Positions 43,859-55,287 of a stretch of 64,000 nucleotides of DNA are shown here, in pieces. The number at the start of each line of letters is the position of its first letter. The stretch's first letter is position 1. Under the pieces are notes generated by a model. The model did no database searches, was not told where the DNA came from, and saw only the letters and a list, made by a program, of their open reading frames with translations. The DNA lies in the NCBI RefSeq assembly GCF_042100115.1, contig NC_091279.1, positions 1,550,001-1,614,000 on the forward strand, in the 5' to 3' direction. This DNA comes from Alternaria dauci. Taxonomy: Eukaryota; Ascomycota; Dothideomycetes; Pleosporales; Pleosporaceae. Both the position numbers and the translations under genes were made by a program.

Positions 43859-44422
43859 ATGAAAATCGCAGTCGAAGCAGCCACCAATGTCGCGACATGG
43901 CTTACCACACTCATCATGTCCGTCCTTACCGCCACCAATGACATATCCTGGTGCATCAATTCTGATGTCGCCCGTCCACTAATGGCAGAAGCGGACTGCT
44001 CCTTCTCAACCCTAGAATGCATTCGCAAAGCCAAAGCCTACGGCTTCACGTTGATAGAAGAAAACGAGAATAGATACTGGCTCAAGATACACCAGGATGA
44101 AGAGCACGTCGATGCGATACGGCGTGCGGAGGGAGCCTACGATGAATTTGTCGCCGATGCTTTCTCCAGAGCTAGTAAATGTGATAGCATGTTTAGAAAT
44201 CCACCCGTGTGCAACACCGTCAATATGCATCACCATAATCACTTCACAAATTACGTCACCAAGACCATCTGCATAGTCGCTGGATGCACACCATCGCCGT
44301 CACTTCCAGCCGACTGCGGCGTTCCCACTCGACGGCTCGGTATCGGTGATGAGGGAACGCGCCACGGCTCGACAGCTGATAGTGTCTTAAAATTCACGTT
44401 TTGCTTCATCGTGCTAGTATAG
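43859..44422 (+). CDS. Small cysteine-rich protein, possibly secreted; family unknown
   Basis: A single frame of 187 residues from the first ATG at 43859 (the frame is open a little upstream without ATG). The N-terminus MKIAVEAATNVATWLTTLIM, followed by SVLTATND, looks like a signal peptide. The mature part has nine cysteines (in ISWC, ADC, LEC, SKC, PVC, TIC, AGC, ADC and TFC), a His-rich patch (NMHHHNHF), and a short hydrophobic tail (LKFTFCFIVLV) that could be a GPI-anchor signal. I recognise no domain. It lies next to gene-poor DNA. Size, cysteines and secretion signal are the usual profile of fungal cell-surface or effector-like proteins, but that is inference; it may also be a non-functional frame. 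Confidence 0.45.
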   Translation: MKIAVEAATNVATWLTTLIMSVLTATNDISWCINSDVARPLMAEADCSFSTLECIRKAKAYGFTLIEENENRYWLKIHQDEEHVDAIRRAEGAYDEFVADAFSRASKCDSMFRNPPVCNTVNMHHHNHFTNYVTKTICIVAGCTPSPSLPADCGVPTRRLGIGDEGTRHGSTADSVLKFTFCFIVLV

Positions 44423-45038
44423 CTGTTCTGTTCTTTCTTGTTTATTGCTGTTGGCGCTGCATGAGGCCTAGGTCCAGTTCCAGGCCAACTGAGCAAATGA
44501 AGCGGGTGGTAACTCCAGAAGGGCTACATTAGTATTCAAGCTCAGAATGGTTACGAAGGCCGACCCGACGCTTTGAAACAAGACGCGGTGGCCAACCCAA
44601 ACGGATGCCTGATAAAGCGCCCAAAGCATCTTTTGGTTCGACCACTGGAGGAGCGAGTACTGATAAAGGAAAAGGTTTGGCGCTTGCGAATGAGATATGA
44701 TAGCAGCAGTTGAAACCCTGCACGCTAACCGTTGTGGATAGGACAAAATGCAGGCCAGGAGAGGTGTGAAAGATCGCATGTGGATATGTAACATAAGATC
44801 TGGACGTAATATCGTATATGATTCGGAGATCAACGGCAATGCAGCCCTTCCTTGAAATGCTGAAGTATATGGAAGTGGGAAGATTAAACGAGCGACGCAC
44901 TTGGATGCAATGGGATGATGACATGAAAAACGGACTTGAAGAAGATGTATCGTGAAAAGCTTGCGGTTCAAAGCTGTAGAAAGCTTTCATGGCCGTCGAA
45001 AGGCAAGATAGGCGGAGCAAGGAAAGTCTGAGAGCAGC
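44423..45038. other. Intergenic, no gene recognised
   Basis: Minus-strand frames at 44468-45020 overlap in different phases with no family features. Probably the 3' flanks of both neighbours. Confidence 0.4.
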
Positions 45039-46863
45039 TTAGCCTAAGCACAACAGGTGCGGACCCAGCGCTATTGTGCTGGAGCTGGGACTGAGCATCT
45101 CGTCCCACCAGCCATCTTGGCGCTGGCACATCGCGTCCTGGTTTGCAAGCCAGGTTCGGATGCCACTAATACGCTTCAAGACTGCTGGAAGTGTATTCTT
45201 GTCGCCTTCTCGTATTGGTACAACGCGTTGGTATAGACGGTCGCGTTTATCCGAGTTTGCAGTGACGGCAGCGACAAAGAATGGCCAGACGGGGTAAATA
45301 GCGGTGTATAGTGGGCCCTTCACTGGCAGCGAGAGGATCAAGGTATGTAGCGCATCTGAGAGTTCGAGGATGGAAGAGTGGAACCGCGTGAATCTAAGTA
45401 TGGTTAACGGATAACGAAACACAAAAACGTTCAGACAGCATACCCGTAGATGTGACATCGGAGATAGATCAACGTTGCGAGGCGGAAAGCTTCTGCTGTA
45501 GCGAGTAGTACTTCTTTCTCTGGTCCTTCTGGCTCGGGAGTCCACTGCTTTAGATTTTGAATCTGCACCTCTTGAGACTGAGCATACATGAGCTTGTTCA
45601 ACCTATTCGGGCTGGTCGAAAATGAAGTTACAAACGGTATAATGGATAGCACCTGAGGTGAGACTCCAAGAATGGTAGAGACTTTAGCCGCTTCGATTGG
45701 CGATACACCATTCAGCCAGTTCATTGCCTCGAACGAAAACCGCCTCGTTCTACTCAACTGATGAGGGCTCTGTGCTGTTCGTGCTAGGATGAGTTGGGCG
45801 CGCAGGAACAGAGCAGGCTCGGAGTGGTGATCCATCACCTCCGGAGAAATCGCATCCAGTACGTTGGCGTGGCAAGACCAGCATAGAGCAGGTTCTTCCC
45901 TGTTAACCAAGCCATGATGCATCAGCAACATGCTAGTGGCTAGAGCGCCATCAAACTGATGTCCCTCACTGATTTGTGCTGCTAGAGCCTGAAGCGCTTG
46001 CGTGGAATAATACAGTTCGGCTTGATGGTACATATATTTCTCTTTCGGGAGCTGCTCACAGAGATATGACGCAGAGATGCTGAGTAAGGCGTATCGTGTG
46101 CTCAGACAAGAATCTGCCATATGCAATAACGATATGTACGCATTTGACTGCGACGCAACGGTACGGCCTGGGCAGATGCCCTTGACGTAGAACTCCACGA
46201 GAAAGTTTTCCAAGTCCCCAGGAGCAGGCACTGTGCTAGACGGAACATATTTGATAAGACTTGCGAGACCAGTTTCCTGAGACGAAATACTATCTCGGGA
46301 GCGAACAGATCGCGTCGGGCTGCGAGAGGCTATTTGCAAAGCTTCTACGCTGAGCATCGGGGAATCCGCTTGTCGTGTTAGCAATTTGCCTCTGTAACTA
46401 AAGTAGCGAAACATTTACCTTTAGCGCCAACGAGGTCTGATAACTCGCAGAGAAAGTCGTGACAGGCATCCGCCTTGGATCTTTGGATGTAGCGGATGCG
46501 TTGAACTACCAGCGCTATCCCATTTGTGTCTTGTGTCAAGGACAGGTATGGCTGCAGTTGCTGGAGTGACGCTTTGAACTTGTCAAACTGACTGCTGTTG
46601 AGCTCGCCCAACCGCCAATATAACTGGCCTAGGACCTCAAGAAGCACGACGCCAGGGCCTTCACTGATCATCCATTGTCGTATCACAAGCAGATTTCTCC
46701 TACTATTCCTTTGGTTGCCTTCGGTTGGGAGGTCGACTACACGTGCGAGTAGCCGATCAATATGTGTGCAGTCTAGACTACCAAAGTCTGGTGTTATCGA
46801 AAGATGCTGGAGAGCATCGTTAGCAGCCTCAAGAGTTTTGGAGAGTCGTCTGTCTGCGTCCAT
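45039..46863 (-). CDS. Fungal_trans_2-like regulator without a visible zinc cluster
   Basis: Three exons (46419-46863, 45444-46368, 45039-45393) give 574 residues. From about residue 200 onward the protein has the helical layout of the fungal-specific transcription factor middle region: YISLLHMADSCLSTRYALLS, ALQALAAQISEGHQFDGALA, SMLLMHHGLVNREEPALCWS, and near the end LYTAIYPVWPFFVAAVTANS. Such regions normally follow a Zn2Cys6 DNA-binding motif. Here the first 150 residues (MDADRRLSKTLEAANDALQH ... LYWRLGELNSSQFDKFKASL) contain only scattered Cys and no zinc-cluster pattern. Nothing upstream of 46863 supplies one. It may be a regulator that lost or never had DNA binding, or an upstream exon is missing. 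Introns are 50 bases each; the first uses GTAAAT with a GCTAAC branch. Confidence 0.72.
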
Positions 46864-48079
46864 GGCTTTGCGAGTCTGAAAAATCGGTGTCGACGTGCGG
46901 TGCGCGGAGAGTCGAGTATTTTCAACACCGGAATATTGGAGAGAGATGGCTAATGGTACTGGACGGGTGTGACAGGCCTAGAATACACTGATAATGGCTA
47001 TGTCGCTCTTCATTCATAAAGAAAGTAGAATCTGAACAATGGAAAATGCCAGCAGCGAGGCGAATGGACAAGGCGATAGTAGAGTGGACAGAAGGGAAAG
47101 AAGCGCCAGAGGTGCGGTGCCTTGTTCAGTGATACACCTGAAACTCTGCAAGCATATCGTACATACTGAGGAGACTCCGCCTTGCTGACTCCATGCAGGC
47201 TGGGTCGAAGATGAGGCCGTGTAAGTCCCCGATTTAGGTCATCAAAACAACGGTTATCAGCGCGGATTGGGCGAAGACGAAACGGACGTAGCTCTGGAAC
47301 AGCATGTAGACCTCATGATTGCCCAAACTCTGACAGGAGGCGGGTGCGCTATGACTGGAGGATGGTTCCCGTCAGGCTGGACTGACCGGGCTCTTCGATG
47401 CACACATGTGGCACCGTGCTTGCCGGCTAACCATGGACGCGGCATAGTGCATGCGAACAAGGAATCGTTCGCGACGGCGAAGAGAATGCCCGTAGATCTG
47501 AGTCGTTTCTCGCCGAAAACGGACATGTTTGGCGAAGCTTTTCGTTGATGGGTTGGCTGAGCACACGAAGGGTGAGGTTCGAGAAAGGGTGAGAGCCAGC
47601 GATCCACGCCGAAAAAGGAAAGGCGTGATCTTTAGCGACATCGAGAATTACTCAGCCACCGTACACAGCTCAAGGTCCCTCGAAGTCGGTAATCCCAACG
47701 ACCATGCCACTGGCACTGCGCTTCTACAACGTCGATGTTCTTACTACATATCCCGCTATTCCCTTGCTCGATGGCCCGAGCGAAACATTCGCTTCCCGAT
47801 GTCAAGCGCGTGCACCTCAAGCCTCGGGTGCCGAAAGATGGCCTGTTATCCCGGAGCCATTCGCTGCTCACTGACCCGGACAGAACATGCATAGGCCCGT
47901 TTTTCCTTCTGTAGCTGGGCTGAGTATCCACATTGCATCCGACAGCCTCTATACACCGGCACATCGATACCAAATATCTTAAGATTGCCTCACAAGACGC
48001 GAACGTCATTGATTCATCGACGCCCAATCAGTGATGTTCGTCTTTCTATGTAGCACCCCCACCGTGAGCTGTCGATCCG

Positions 48080-48258
48080 GCTACTTTGAACGACATCTCC
48101 AGGCTGGTCGACATGCTGGCCGGCCCTTAAGAACCATGAATGTGGTTTCGTGGTCGGCAGGGTCACCACTGAAGCCGTCCCAGAGTTTGGTGGCACAGTA
48201 TACATAACAGATATAGATGATTACGGTCACCGCAAGCGATTCGATTGGAAGACCGGTA
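48080..48258 (+). pseudogene. Coding-like fragment, family unknown
   Basis: One plus-strand frame reads LKNHECGFVVGRVTTEAVPE, FGGTVYITDIDDYGHRKRFD and WKTG, directly followed by GTAAGT. The composition and the donor site suggest an old internal exon. It is closed upstream by a stop near 48080 and I find no following exon on the same strand. I do not recognise the family. Confidence 0.25.
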
Positions 48259-48419
48259 AGTTTTTTGTAGAGCGATAGTGCTCCTAGAGGGGCGGCTGCC
48301 TGTGGGACAAGATGCCTAAAGTCTTCGCACGTTGTACATGGAAGACAAAGCCGGCCCAGAGAGCGAGGAAGGAAGTCATGGTGATGACCTCAGAGATGAA
48401 GCCAGCATCTATCAGAAGT

Positions 48420-49110
48420 ACTCATAAGGGGTGGATTTAACGAGGTCGATCTAGGTACAGCGTTCAAGAATCCATGTTTTTCAAAAAGCCTTCGAACGCG
48501 CGAACAAGGATCGGTAGAGATGATGTGTCGGTCAAAAACCACAGGTCCGTCGAAGTAATTATCAAAATAGCCATGAAAGACAGGAAGGGATAGAGGTTGG
48601 TCGTAAGGCTGAAAAGTAAGGATTTACCATGACATGCGCAAACGACGTACCACTCGACCAATCACGACCGGAGTCGCCTCCCCGCCTTCCCTAATCTTAG
48701 GCCACCCAGGCGCAACCGTCTTTCTTGCAACAGCCACCATCACACCGTAGTCCTTGACATAGGATTAGTCACTGACGACTTCCAAGATTCACACAAGCCT
48801 CAAAATCGCGCATAGAACCAGAAGACCCAGCCTGTCCCTAAATCTCCATTTCCTCAACAATTCGTCCAGGTTCATCCTGTCTAAATATGTCATTCCCTAT
48901 CGTTCAGCGACTTCTTTGTCTTCACAGACCTGTGTTGTATCTCCCGAAAGAGCGACGTACTCTGTGCTAGCTGTATGCGAGCGGCTTTCAGGTTGTCCTC
49001 TATACGTGGGCTAAAGGCCAAGCGAGGGAAGCAAGGAACAACGCTAGATATGTAATCTCTTATCCCTAAACCAGTCCTTAGACTTTTCTTCAAAACTGTT
49101 TCAGGGACTG
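48420..49110 (-). pseudogene. Decayed minus-strand gene, several broken coding segments
   Basis: Reading the minus strand from about 49110 downward, coding-like segments follow one another in changing frames. They are ITVPETVLKKSLRTGLGIRD ... SLFREIQHRSVKTKKSLNDR, then DIFRQDEPGRIVEEMEI ending in TAG, then GQAGSSGSMRDFEACVNLG, then DYGVMVAVARKTVAPGWPKI with REGGEATPVVIGRV, followed by a GTACGT donor. After TTTCAG comes PYDQPLSLPVFHGYFDNYFD. The breaks cannot all be introns because some gaps are under 30 bases. It reads as one old gene with frame changes and stops, or parts of two. The family is unknown. Confidence 0.3.
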
Positions 49111-49566
49111 TGATTTTCAGACTCTTCTCGTAATTTAGGCTTCCCCTAAGTTACTATCCTCTAGCTATTGCTTTCTTCGAGCACTCTGACCCGTCGCACC
49201 CGCCACATTCATCGGTTCTTCCCTTCCAGACCTAGGGCTGATTGGAAATCCCCATTCTTTTGATTTTGAGAATTTTTTTTCGAGGCATACAACTTATCTT
49301 AGAGACATTGCTGTGCAACGAGAAGCAGTACCTAGACATGGTCTGCTCGATGCTCATACTAAACGGAACGCAACAAGCACTGCTCCTGGTGGCAGGAACC
49401 ACCCTTTAGCAAACTTTAGAACAGGTCTTCCCTTGAACGTGCGTGCATAAACTCTAGTTTCTGAGGTTTTCATATATGTTCCTGTTCTCCAGAATCAGCT
49501 GGCAGCACCTAGGCAGAATCAGCATGCGCGCGAATGTTGCCCTGTCGAGATGAAGATTTAAATTGC

Positions 49567-49761
49567 TTAATCGTCTTGGCAGGACTTGCGCTTGGAGCCA
49601 GTACCTAGGTATGGTAGGTTGACATAACCAACGCCACCTGGGCAGTCTCTCCATTGGATGAAGCTAGAAGACTGCAACACTTTCGCCATGCAAGGATCAG
49701 AGCACTGCCAGAGAGCGATCGCGATCGAGGAGTCGGTAGAAGAGTGCCTAACAAGGGACAC
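49567..49761 (-). pseudogene. Short Cys-containing coding-like fragment
   Basis: A frame ending at 49567 reads CSDPCMAKVLQSSSFIQW, then RDCPGGVGYVNLPYLGTG and SKRKSCQDD. The four cysteines and the Gly/Pro-rich end look protein-like, but no ATG-started gene can be built around it. Family unknown; could be chance. Confidence 0.2.
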
Positions 49762-50086
49762 ACGCCTCTAGATCTAGTTATTTTGCTTTTACTAGGGATG
49801 TCGAGACTTCTAGATGAATTAGGACATTTCTTTATTTCTGAGCTATAGATAGTTTGAGTTGTTCAATGGAATGAGAAGAAGGAACAGACATGAGCGATAG
49901 CCTTGCACAACGGTGCGAATCGGGGCAACAGGCGATTTCTTGCCCTTTGAGGGAGAACCGCAGCCGCGGACTAGGGTTGTAATTGATGAAAAGGGAACAA
50001 CTACTTGAATAGGCCGTGGTCTGCATACGCAAAGTAGCCCGGTGCGATTAAATCAACGAGTGGTCGACGACAGGGACACATTCCTC

Positions 50087-50325
50087 AAAGGTGGCTGTTG
50101 GAAGGGCGCAGTTGCATGTCTGGGATTCCGTGATGGCTGTGTAGCCATAGTTTATGCGCTATGGTCAGTAGCAATCCTCCAACTAGGTCTCTTTTTGGAG
50201 CGCGAATATATGTAGCATCTGATGAAAGGTCTACAAGAAGGATGTCGGGTAGTAAACGTGTTTGCATAAACTTCCACAACAATTGGTAGTTATCCGGACT
50301 GGCAAAACAAATGATGCAAGCCCTG
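50087..50325 (-). pseudogene. Coding-like fragment of an unknown gene
   Basis: A minus-strand frame reads CFASPDNYQLLWKFMQTRLL, then PDILLVDLSSDATYIRAPKR and DLVGGLLLTIAHKLW, ending in a stop near 50087. It is longer and more even in composition than surrounding frames, but has no start codon, no splice partner and no known motif. Confidence 0.25.
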
Positions 50326-50635
50326 GAGTGCTAATAGTGGCATGAGTCGGCGGCCACGTTGTGTTGATTCCATAGAACTAGAGGAATTGGGAATGAAATC
50401 CAACTCAGCTCAAACTAGTGGAATGACTCCAAGTGAAATTCGCAGGTTCTGGGCCGATCGCAAGAACCGATGCATTATGACGCAGCCTCATATCATCATA
50501 GCCAATACGTACCTACATGTATCTACTTGTCAGTGCAAGGCTCCGGCTCGATTTCACGTTTTTGGATTGTGTAAGCACTGGCGGCACCCACGGATTCGTC
50601 GTTGCAACTTCACGAAACTATCCTTCTGAGGGTTC

Positions 50636-51823
50636 CTACTTCCTCGCCATATCTTGCGCAACAATCGCCCTCACGTACCCGGCCACTCTCTCTGCGACCG
50701 GCACCCCATGGCGAATACAGAAGCCATGCGGCCAGCCCTCTCTCTCATCAATCTCCATTATAGGTTTCCAATTCTCGCCCTGCCCCTCAATCTCATCCAC
50801 ACCATCCCCACGGCTGAATCTCCCGCGGGTGTGAATCAGTGCATCCCTAGTCGCATCCGCGACCCAATGGTCCTCGCGCGCAAACAAGAAGCGCAAGATT
50901 GGCCGGGGATGCGGATGCTTGGTTGCGGGTTCAGAAGCGGCGGCGCCCCAGATTTCTTCGTCCCAGATGTCGGTGTCGATCTGGAACATTTCGTCGCGGG
51001 CCATATGTAGTGCCTGGTGAATACCGTGAGGTGATTTGACGAAGGCCGCGGTGGTTTGGGCGGCGTCGGAGGGGAAATCCATGAATTTTGCTATCAAATT
51101 CGCAATAAGGGAAATGGGAAGGAGAAAAGTTAGGAAGTTGACGAAGAGTGCTGCGAATGTTGCGAAGTTCGAGTTCTTGAGAAATGGCTAGGCGAAATGA
51201 TTAGCCTATGCTGATGGGAGCAGTGTGGAGAGGCGCGCCCAAATACTGGTTGGGCCATCTTGACACGAATGGTAGAAACCACTTACAGAAGCTTTCATCC
51301 CACTCTCGCTCCTCGCAATATCGACAACCGTAGGAAACAGCCCGATTGCACCCACAACCCTCAACTCAAAATCCTCGCCTGCCATCCCATGCGCTCTCAA
51401 CCTACGTATGATCTCCAGAGAGATATACGCACCTACTGAGTGACCCACAAGAAGGACCCGAACATCTTTAGCTCCCTGCTCTTTGAGTTCCTCTACCAAG
51501 TCCGCCAACTCGTCTTCAGAATGCCTGATTTGATCTTGCAAACCATATGGCGGCTGTTTCCGCCACTTCATCGTTTTGATCTCGGCCTCGTTCATTTCGA
51601 ACCCGGACAGACTCCTTCCGTAGACTTGAAATTCAACATCGCGATCAGATGCCGTGTTGTGACTCAACAGACCGTACAAGTGTGTTAAGAATGTGCGGTA
51701 GTATTCCACGAGACCAGGGTTTCCAGTAACAAAGTAGATGAGGTAGGTCCTGGATGTGCTCTTCTTTCCTGGCTCCGGAGGTGTGCGGAGATGTATTTGC
51801 GAAGCTGGAGCAGCGGAAGACAT
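50636..51823 (-). CDS. Lipid droplet-associated serine hydrolase (LDAH/DUF2305 family)
   Basis: Two exons (51287-51823 and 50636-51187) give 362 residues. The alpha/beta hydrolase pattern of LDAH (human C2orf43) is clear. The start block YLIYFVTGNPGLVEYYRTFL is followed by the nucleophile elbow LLVGHSVGAYISLE (Ser about 129), FLFAREDHWVAD with a candidate acid residue, and GWPHGFCIRHG with the candidate His. A hydrophobic helix pair at the start of exon 2 (FAALFVNFLTFLLPISLIAN) fits membrane or droplet association. Family members sit on lipid droplets; their ester substrate is still debated. The intron is 99 bases with GTAAGT and CGCCTAG. The end of the gene is 3' adjacent to the gene-poor stretch. 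Confidence 0.9.
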
Positions 51824-52197
51824 GTTCGCTGCGTTGACGTTCTGCCGTCTAGAAGTTGCGAGATTGCAGAAAGGGCTGGAGAGCGATTTAATAAGCGCAA
51901 CTTTTGATATCTCGGTTGCGCTAGGTTCAATCTGGGATCATGCATGATGACGCTATTCTCTCTGCGGTATAGTGTGCGCTGTCGGCATCTAGAACAGTGG
52001 CTATCTCTGACCGACAGAGATCTACGCGCTGTCGCAACTGAGACGTGGTTCTTGAACGGCATTGATACTTGAGGACACCGAAGGCAGCATCTGGACCTCT
52101 AGCACCAATATAATCTATATGCTGATCGGATTTCCCTATGACCTTGTGCATCGTCGCTGTTTGGCGGTCACGCTCAGAGACTAACAAACTAATATCT
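51824..52197. other. Intergenic between LDAH and 5-phosphatase genes
   Basis: This 374-base region holds the LDAH upstream region and the 3' end of the 5-phosphatase gene. Nothing else is recognised. Confidence 0.45.
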
Positions 52198-55100
52198 TCA
52201 GTCCTGTTTCAGGAACAATTCCAGTACTCCGACCATCCGCTCTTTCTTGACCGCCTTGTCCTTCTCCCTTCCTCCATCCTTCCACTTGACCAGGCACTCT
52301 GCAAAGACCACAGCATAGTTTCTCACAATAAGCTGTCGGATAGCCACTTCTGGCACCTTACTTAGTGTTTTCCTCCTGACCTTTGCTTGCGGACTAGACG
52401 GAAGACTCATATCTGCACTTGCTCTCTTATTGCTTTCTTCTGGACGCGGCTTCGACACCTCGGTGATCTGATTTGCAATATTCTGGAGGAAGGAAAGTAT
52501 CAAGAGGAACGTAGCGTTGTGGTTAGGTGCTGTAGCCAGTATCTCTAGGATGGTCATCTTCTCGTCGTCAGCAGAGTAGTCGAGAGAAGGTGTCGTTCTC
52601 GCAGCCTTCTCGCGGCGGGTTAGCGCTTCTTCCACCTTCTCCCACAGGCTCTTGGTAATGACGCCATCTGTGAGACTACCCAGGAAGGTGATGAGGGCTT
52701 CGGCCAGCATCTCGACGCGCTCAATGCTGCGGGTCTCTGGATCAAACGCATCGACAAATGGTGTATCACAGTCGAGCGCGTCATAGATGTCGGCGAGCTC
52801 ATCTTCCCAATCATGCCCGCTGCTGCTTCGACCTTTGACAAACGGCCACCCTGCGTTATCCTGCCAAGGCGCCCTCTCTCCTTCGCTCTTGGTCATGTCC
52901 CACTCGGCTAGGGTTCGCTCCGTCAAGTCTTCTATCGCCTCGGTCAGCCGAAATATCTCCCTAGGCACACTCCATTTTACCTCGCCGCGGGCTGGTATCT
53001 GGTTCTGCAGCTTCCTAATACCGCCTTCGGGAATCTTGATCAGCTTATCGATAGATCGTGCGAGTGCCGACGGTTGCCAATGAGCGCGGATAGGAAGGAA
53101 GTGGTCGCGTCCATTCTCAACGCGTAGAACGAGGATTTCATCAATCATGGCATCCCCATCGTTGAGATCGCGCACCGAATTCAGACTCTCAATCTTGAGT
53201 TTGAGTTCGACGTTGAGAACGTCTGCAGGAGCGAGTGTAAAGTATTGATGAATGTCGTCTGGTCTTGGCTTATCGAGCTTGTCTTGGTCTTTGTCGAAAG
53301 TAACAGAGAGCCATGGCGGGAATGGACCAGCAGGTTGGTTTTTATCTACTGGACGATCGGCGAACCCAAAGGTAGCTGGTACACGTCCGGTGTTTGCAAT
53401 TGTGATATTGCGTCTCGAAGACTTTGCGAATTTGACGTCACCAAAGTCTACTCCTTCAAAAGTGCTGTCTGTTTTGTTCCGATCGTCGGACGGAGAGCCG
53501 GTCGCGCGTTCTACTACTACCGCAATCGACGGCCGACCCTCGTTTTCTTGACGATCAATCTCACGAGCTACCTCGCTATGGATGGCAGTCTTCAGCTCCG
53601 GAATAACGGCATCGTATTGTAGCTTGAAGACTGCGTCCAAGGGCTTGTGATCAGAACTGAGGACGCGCATGTGGGTGGTGTAGTACTCGAGCAGCAGCTC
53701 AGCCTAAACGATGGCAGTCAGTCAGTCAAGTGTTCTCTCCGACGTCATAAGCTAGGGGCATTGTATTGAACTTACAGGAAGATCATCTTTGGTTTTGATT
53801 GGTTCGGGCTCAGGGTCTTCATTTTCCTCGTACTCGTCGTATGTGTCCCCGTCAGTGTCAGGATCGTACTCATACATGACATCGTAATCCCCTGGTAAGT
53901 CGATGCCCTTCAACTTCATCTCTTCGTCCAGCTTACGTGCTGCCTCTTGATCCTTGATTCGCTCATCGTAGTGGTGTTTGGATGCTCGTGTCCGGTAGAG
54001 GATACGATCGCACCAACTGGGACAGCGACGCTTTTCGCTCGAGTCAAAAACGCCAACCTTTCCAATGTCGTACTTGTAAGTGGGAAGGAACCGGACAGGG
54101 CCCTCTTCCCATCCATCGTGGAAAGCCTTGCCGCCTTTCATCATCTGGTGCAATTCATCGTGCGGCAGCAGCGACGAGATGGTGGTTTGCAGTGAAGCGG
54201 GATCAAGCTCTGCTGGCTCGGGCACTGCGTCACGTGTATCCTCAGACGAGTGCTTGGAGCCATATGCGGAATCGCCAGAAGTAGATGGCCGACCATGGTC
54301 GTCTTCCTTGTCCATGTCTTGTGTGTGGATCGTGAGTAGGCGACGCACGTCGTCGCCTGGCATGCCGTTGAGACGATAGTTTAGGTCACCGAACCAAAAG
54401 GCAAAGTCCTCCTCACCCAGACCCTCGCCTGTGTTTTGTGAGGATCCCAACGCGTCAACTATGGGGTCGAAGCGCGTTCGGGAGTTGATTTGAGCAGCGT
54501 CCCAGTTTCTCCTGTCCAATGATGCCTTGTCTGCACCAGCAGCCAGATGCGAGTTTATGAAGACAAGCCGCGTCGTTTCTCCCAGGACTATACGGGTTGT
54601 TACAGCACCCTTGTTGCCCATGTAGCCCATCAAGCCCGTGCCCACGCTGGTGGTACTAATATTCTTGATCTGCGGCACGACTTCTGGGGAGGCATAGATG
54701 ACCAGCCATAGGCCAATCAGCTGCTGCTCAGACACGAGCTGGTAGCCGTTGGGCAAAACGGCCTCGAGGGAGGCTTTCCATTTGTTGGCCGTGGTGGGGT
54801 CGGTATACGGTCTCAGCGCTTCTGCGGCGGATGTGATGTCGACAATCTCCTGCAGACCTAGCGCATAGATGTCGATGTCGTGTCCGCCCGGCACCTCTCG
54901 AGCTTCGTGGTGAGGGACAGTGGGCTCGCGGCTGCTGTGCCGTGCTTCCTGCGCGGGGATGCTCTCGCTGCTGTGCCTGCCGTGCTCCCCAGCGTCCGAC
55001 ACACCGAGGCCAGCGAGCGACTCTTCAATGCCCTTGCCCTGGACGAACCACTTGCCGATGTCGTGTTCGGTGCCCTTTTGCGCGCCCGTGTTCCAGGTGC

Positions 55101-55287
55101 CGACTTTGATGCGCACACTGCGCGGCCGCGTGTACTCGGCCCGGCGCTCATAGAGGGCCTGGGAGAGGGACGTCTGGTGCGTCGTGATGGACGCTATGCT
55201 CGGCGTGCGCGGATCGAGGAACGCGCCAGGAATCGTCGCATCCAGGCGCTCGGTGGAGCGCACAGAAGAGGCTGCTTCGGGCGCCAT
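52198..55287 (-). CDS. Type II inositol polyphosphate 5-phosphatase (OCRL/INPP5B-like)
   Basis: Two exons (53776-55287 and 52198-53703) give 1005 residues; the 72-base intron falls between DDLP and AELLLEYY. The catalytic domain (about 60-480) has KVGTWNTGAQ, YALGLQEIVDI, FINSHLAAGADK, FWFGDLNYRLNG and RCPSWCDRILYR, the Mg-dependent 5-phosphatase motifs. An ASH-type beta domain follows (about 580-720, with VDFGDVKFAKSSRRNITIAN). A C-terminal RhoGAP-like helical region (about 740-1005) comes after it. In that region no arginine-finger motif is visible, so it is probably catalytically dead, as in OCRL. The enzyme should remove the 5-phosphate from PI(4,5)P2 and related lipids on Golgi, endosome or plasma membranes. 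ATG 55287 (MAPEAASSVRSTERLDATIP) is the start; the frame upstream is a poly-Val artefact of an (ACC)n repeat. Confidence 0.93.

Larger units (their letters stand above)
46864..50635. other. Gene-poor stretch with scattered coding relics
   Basis: This 3.8-kb interval contrasts with the dense packing elsewhere. No intact gene, tRNA, terminal repeat or transposase is recognised. Several short segments look coding but are closed by stops or frame changes on both sides; four are listed separately. Local A/T-rich tracts occur (for example an eight-T run near 49273). The mutation pattern that would show repeat-induced point mutation cannot be measured by eye. Confidence 0.4.

Noticed and set aside
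48464..48661. 65-codon hydrophobic minus-strand frame resembling a membrane protein
   Set aside because: A neighbouring phase after a TTTCAG acceptor gives a more protein-like sequence (PYDQPLSLPVFHGYFDNYFD), so the hydrophobic frame is probably a shadow.
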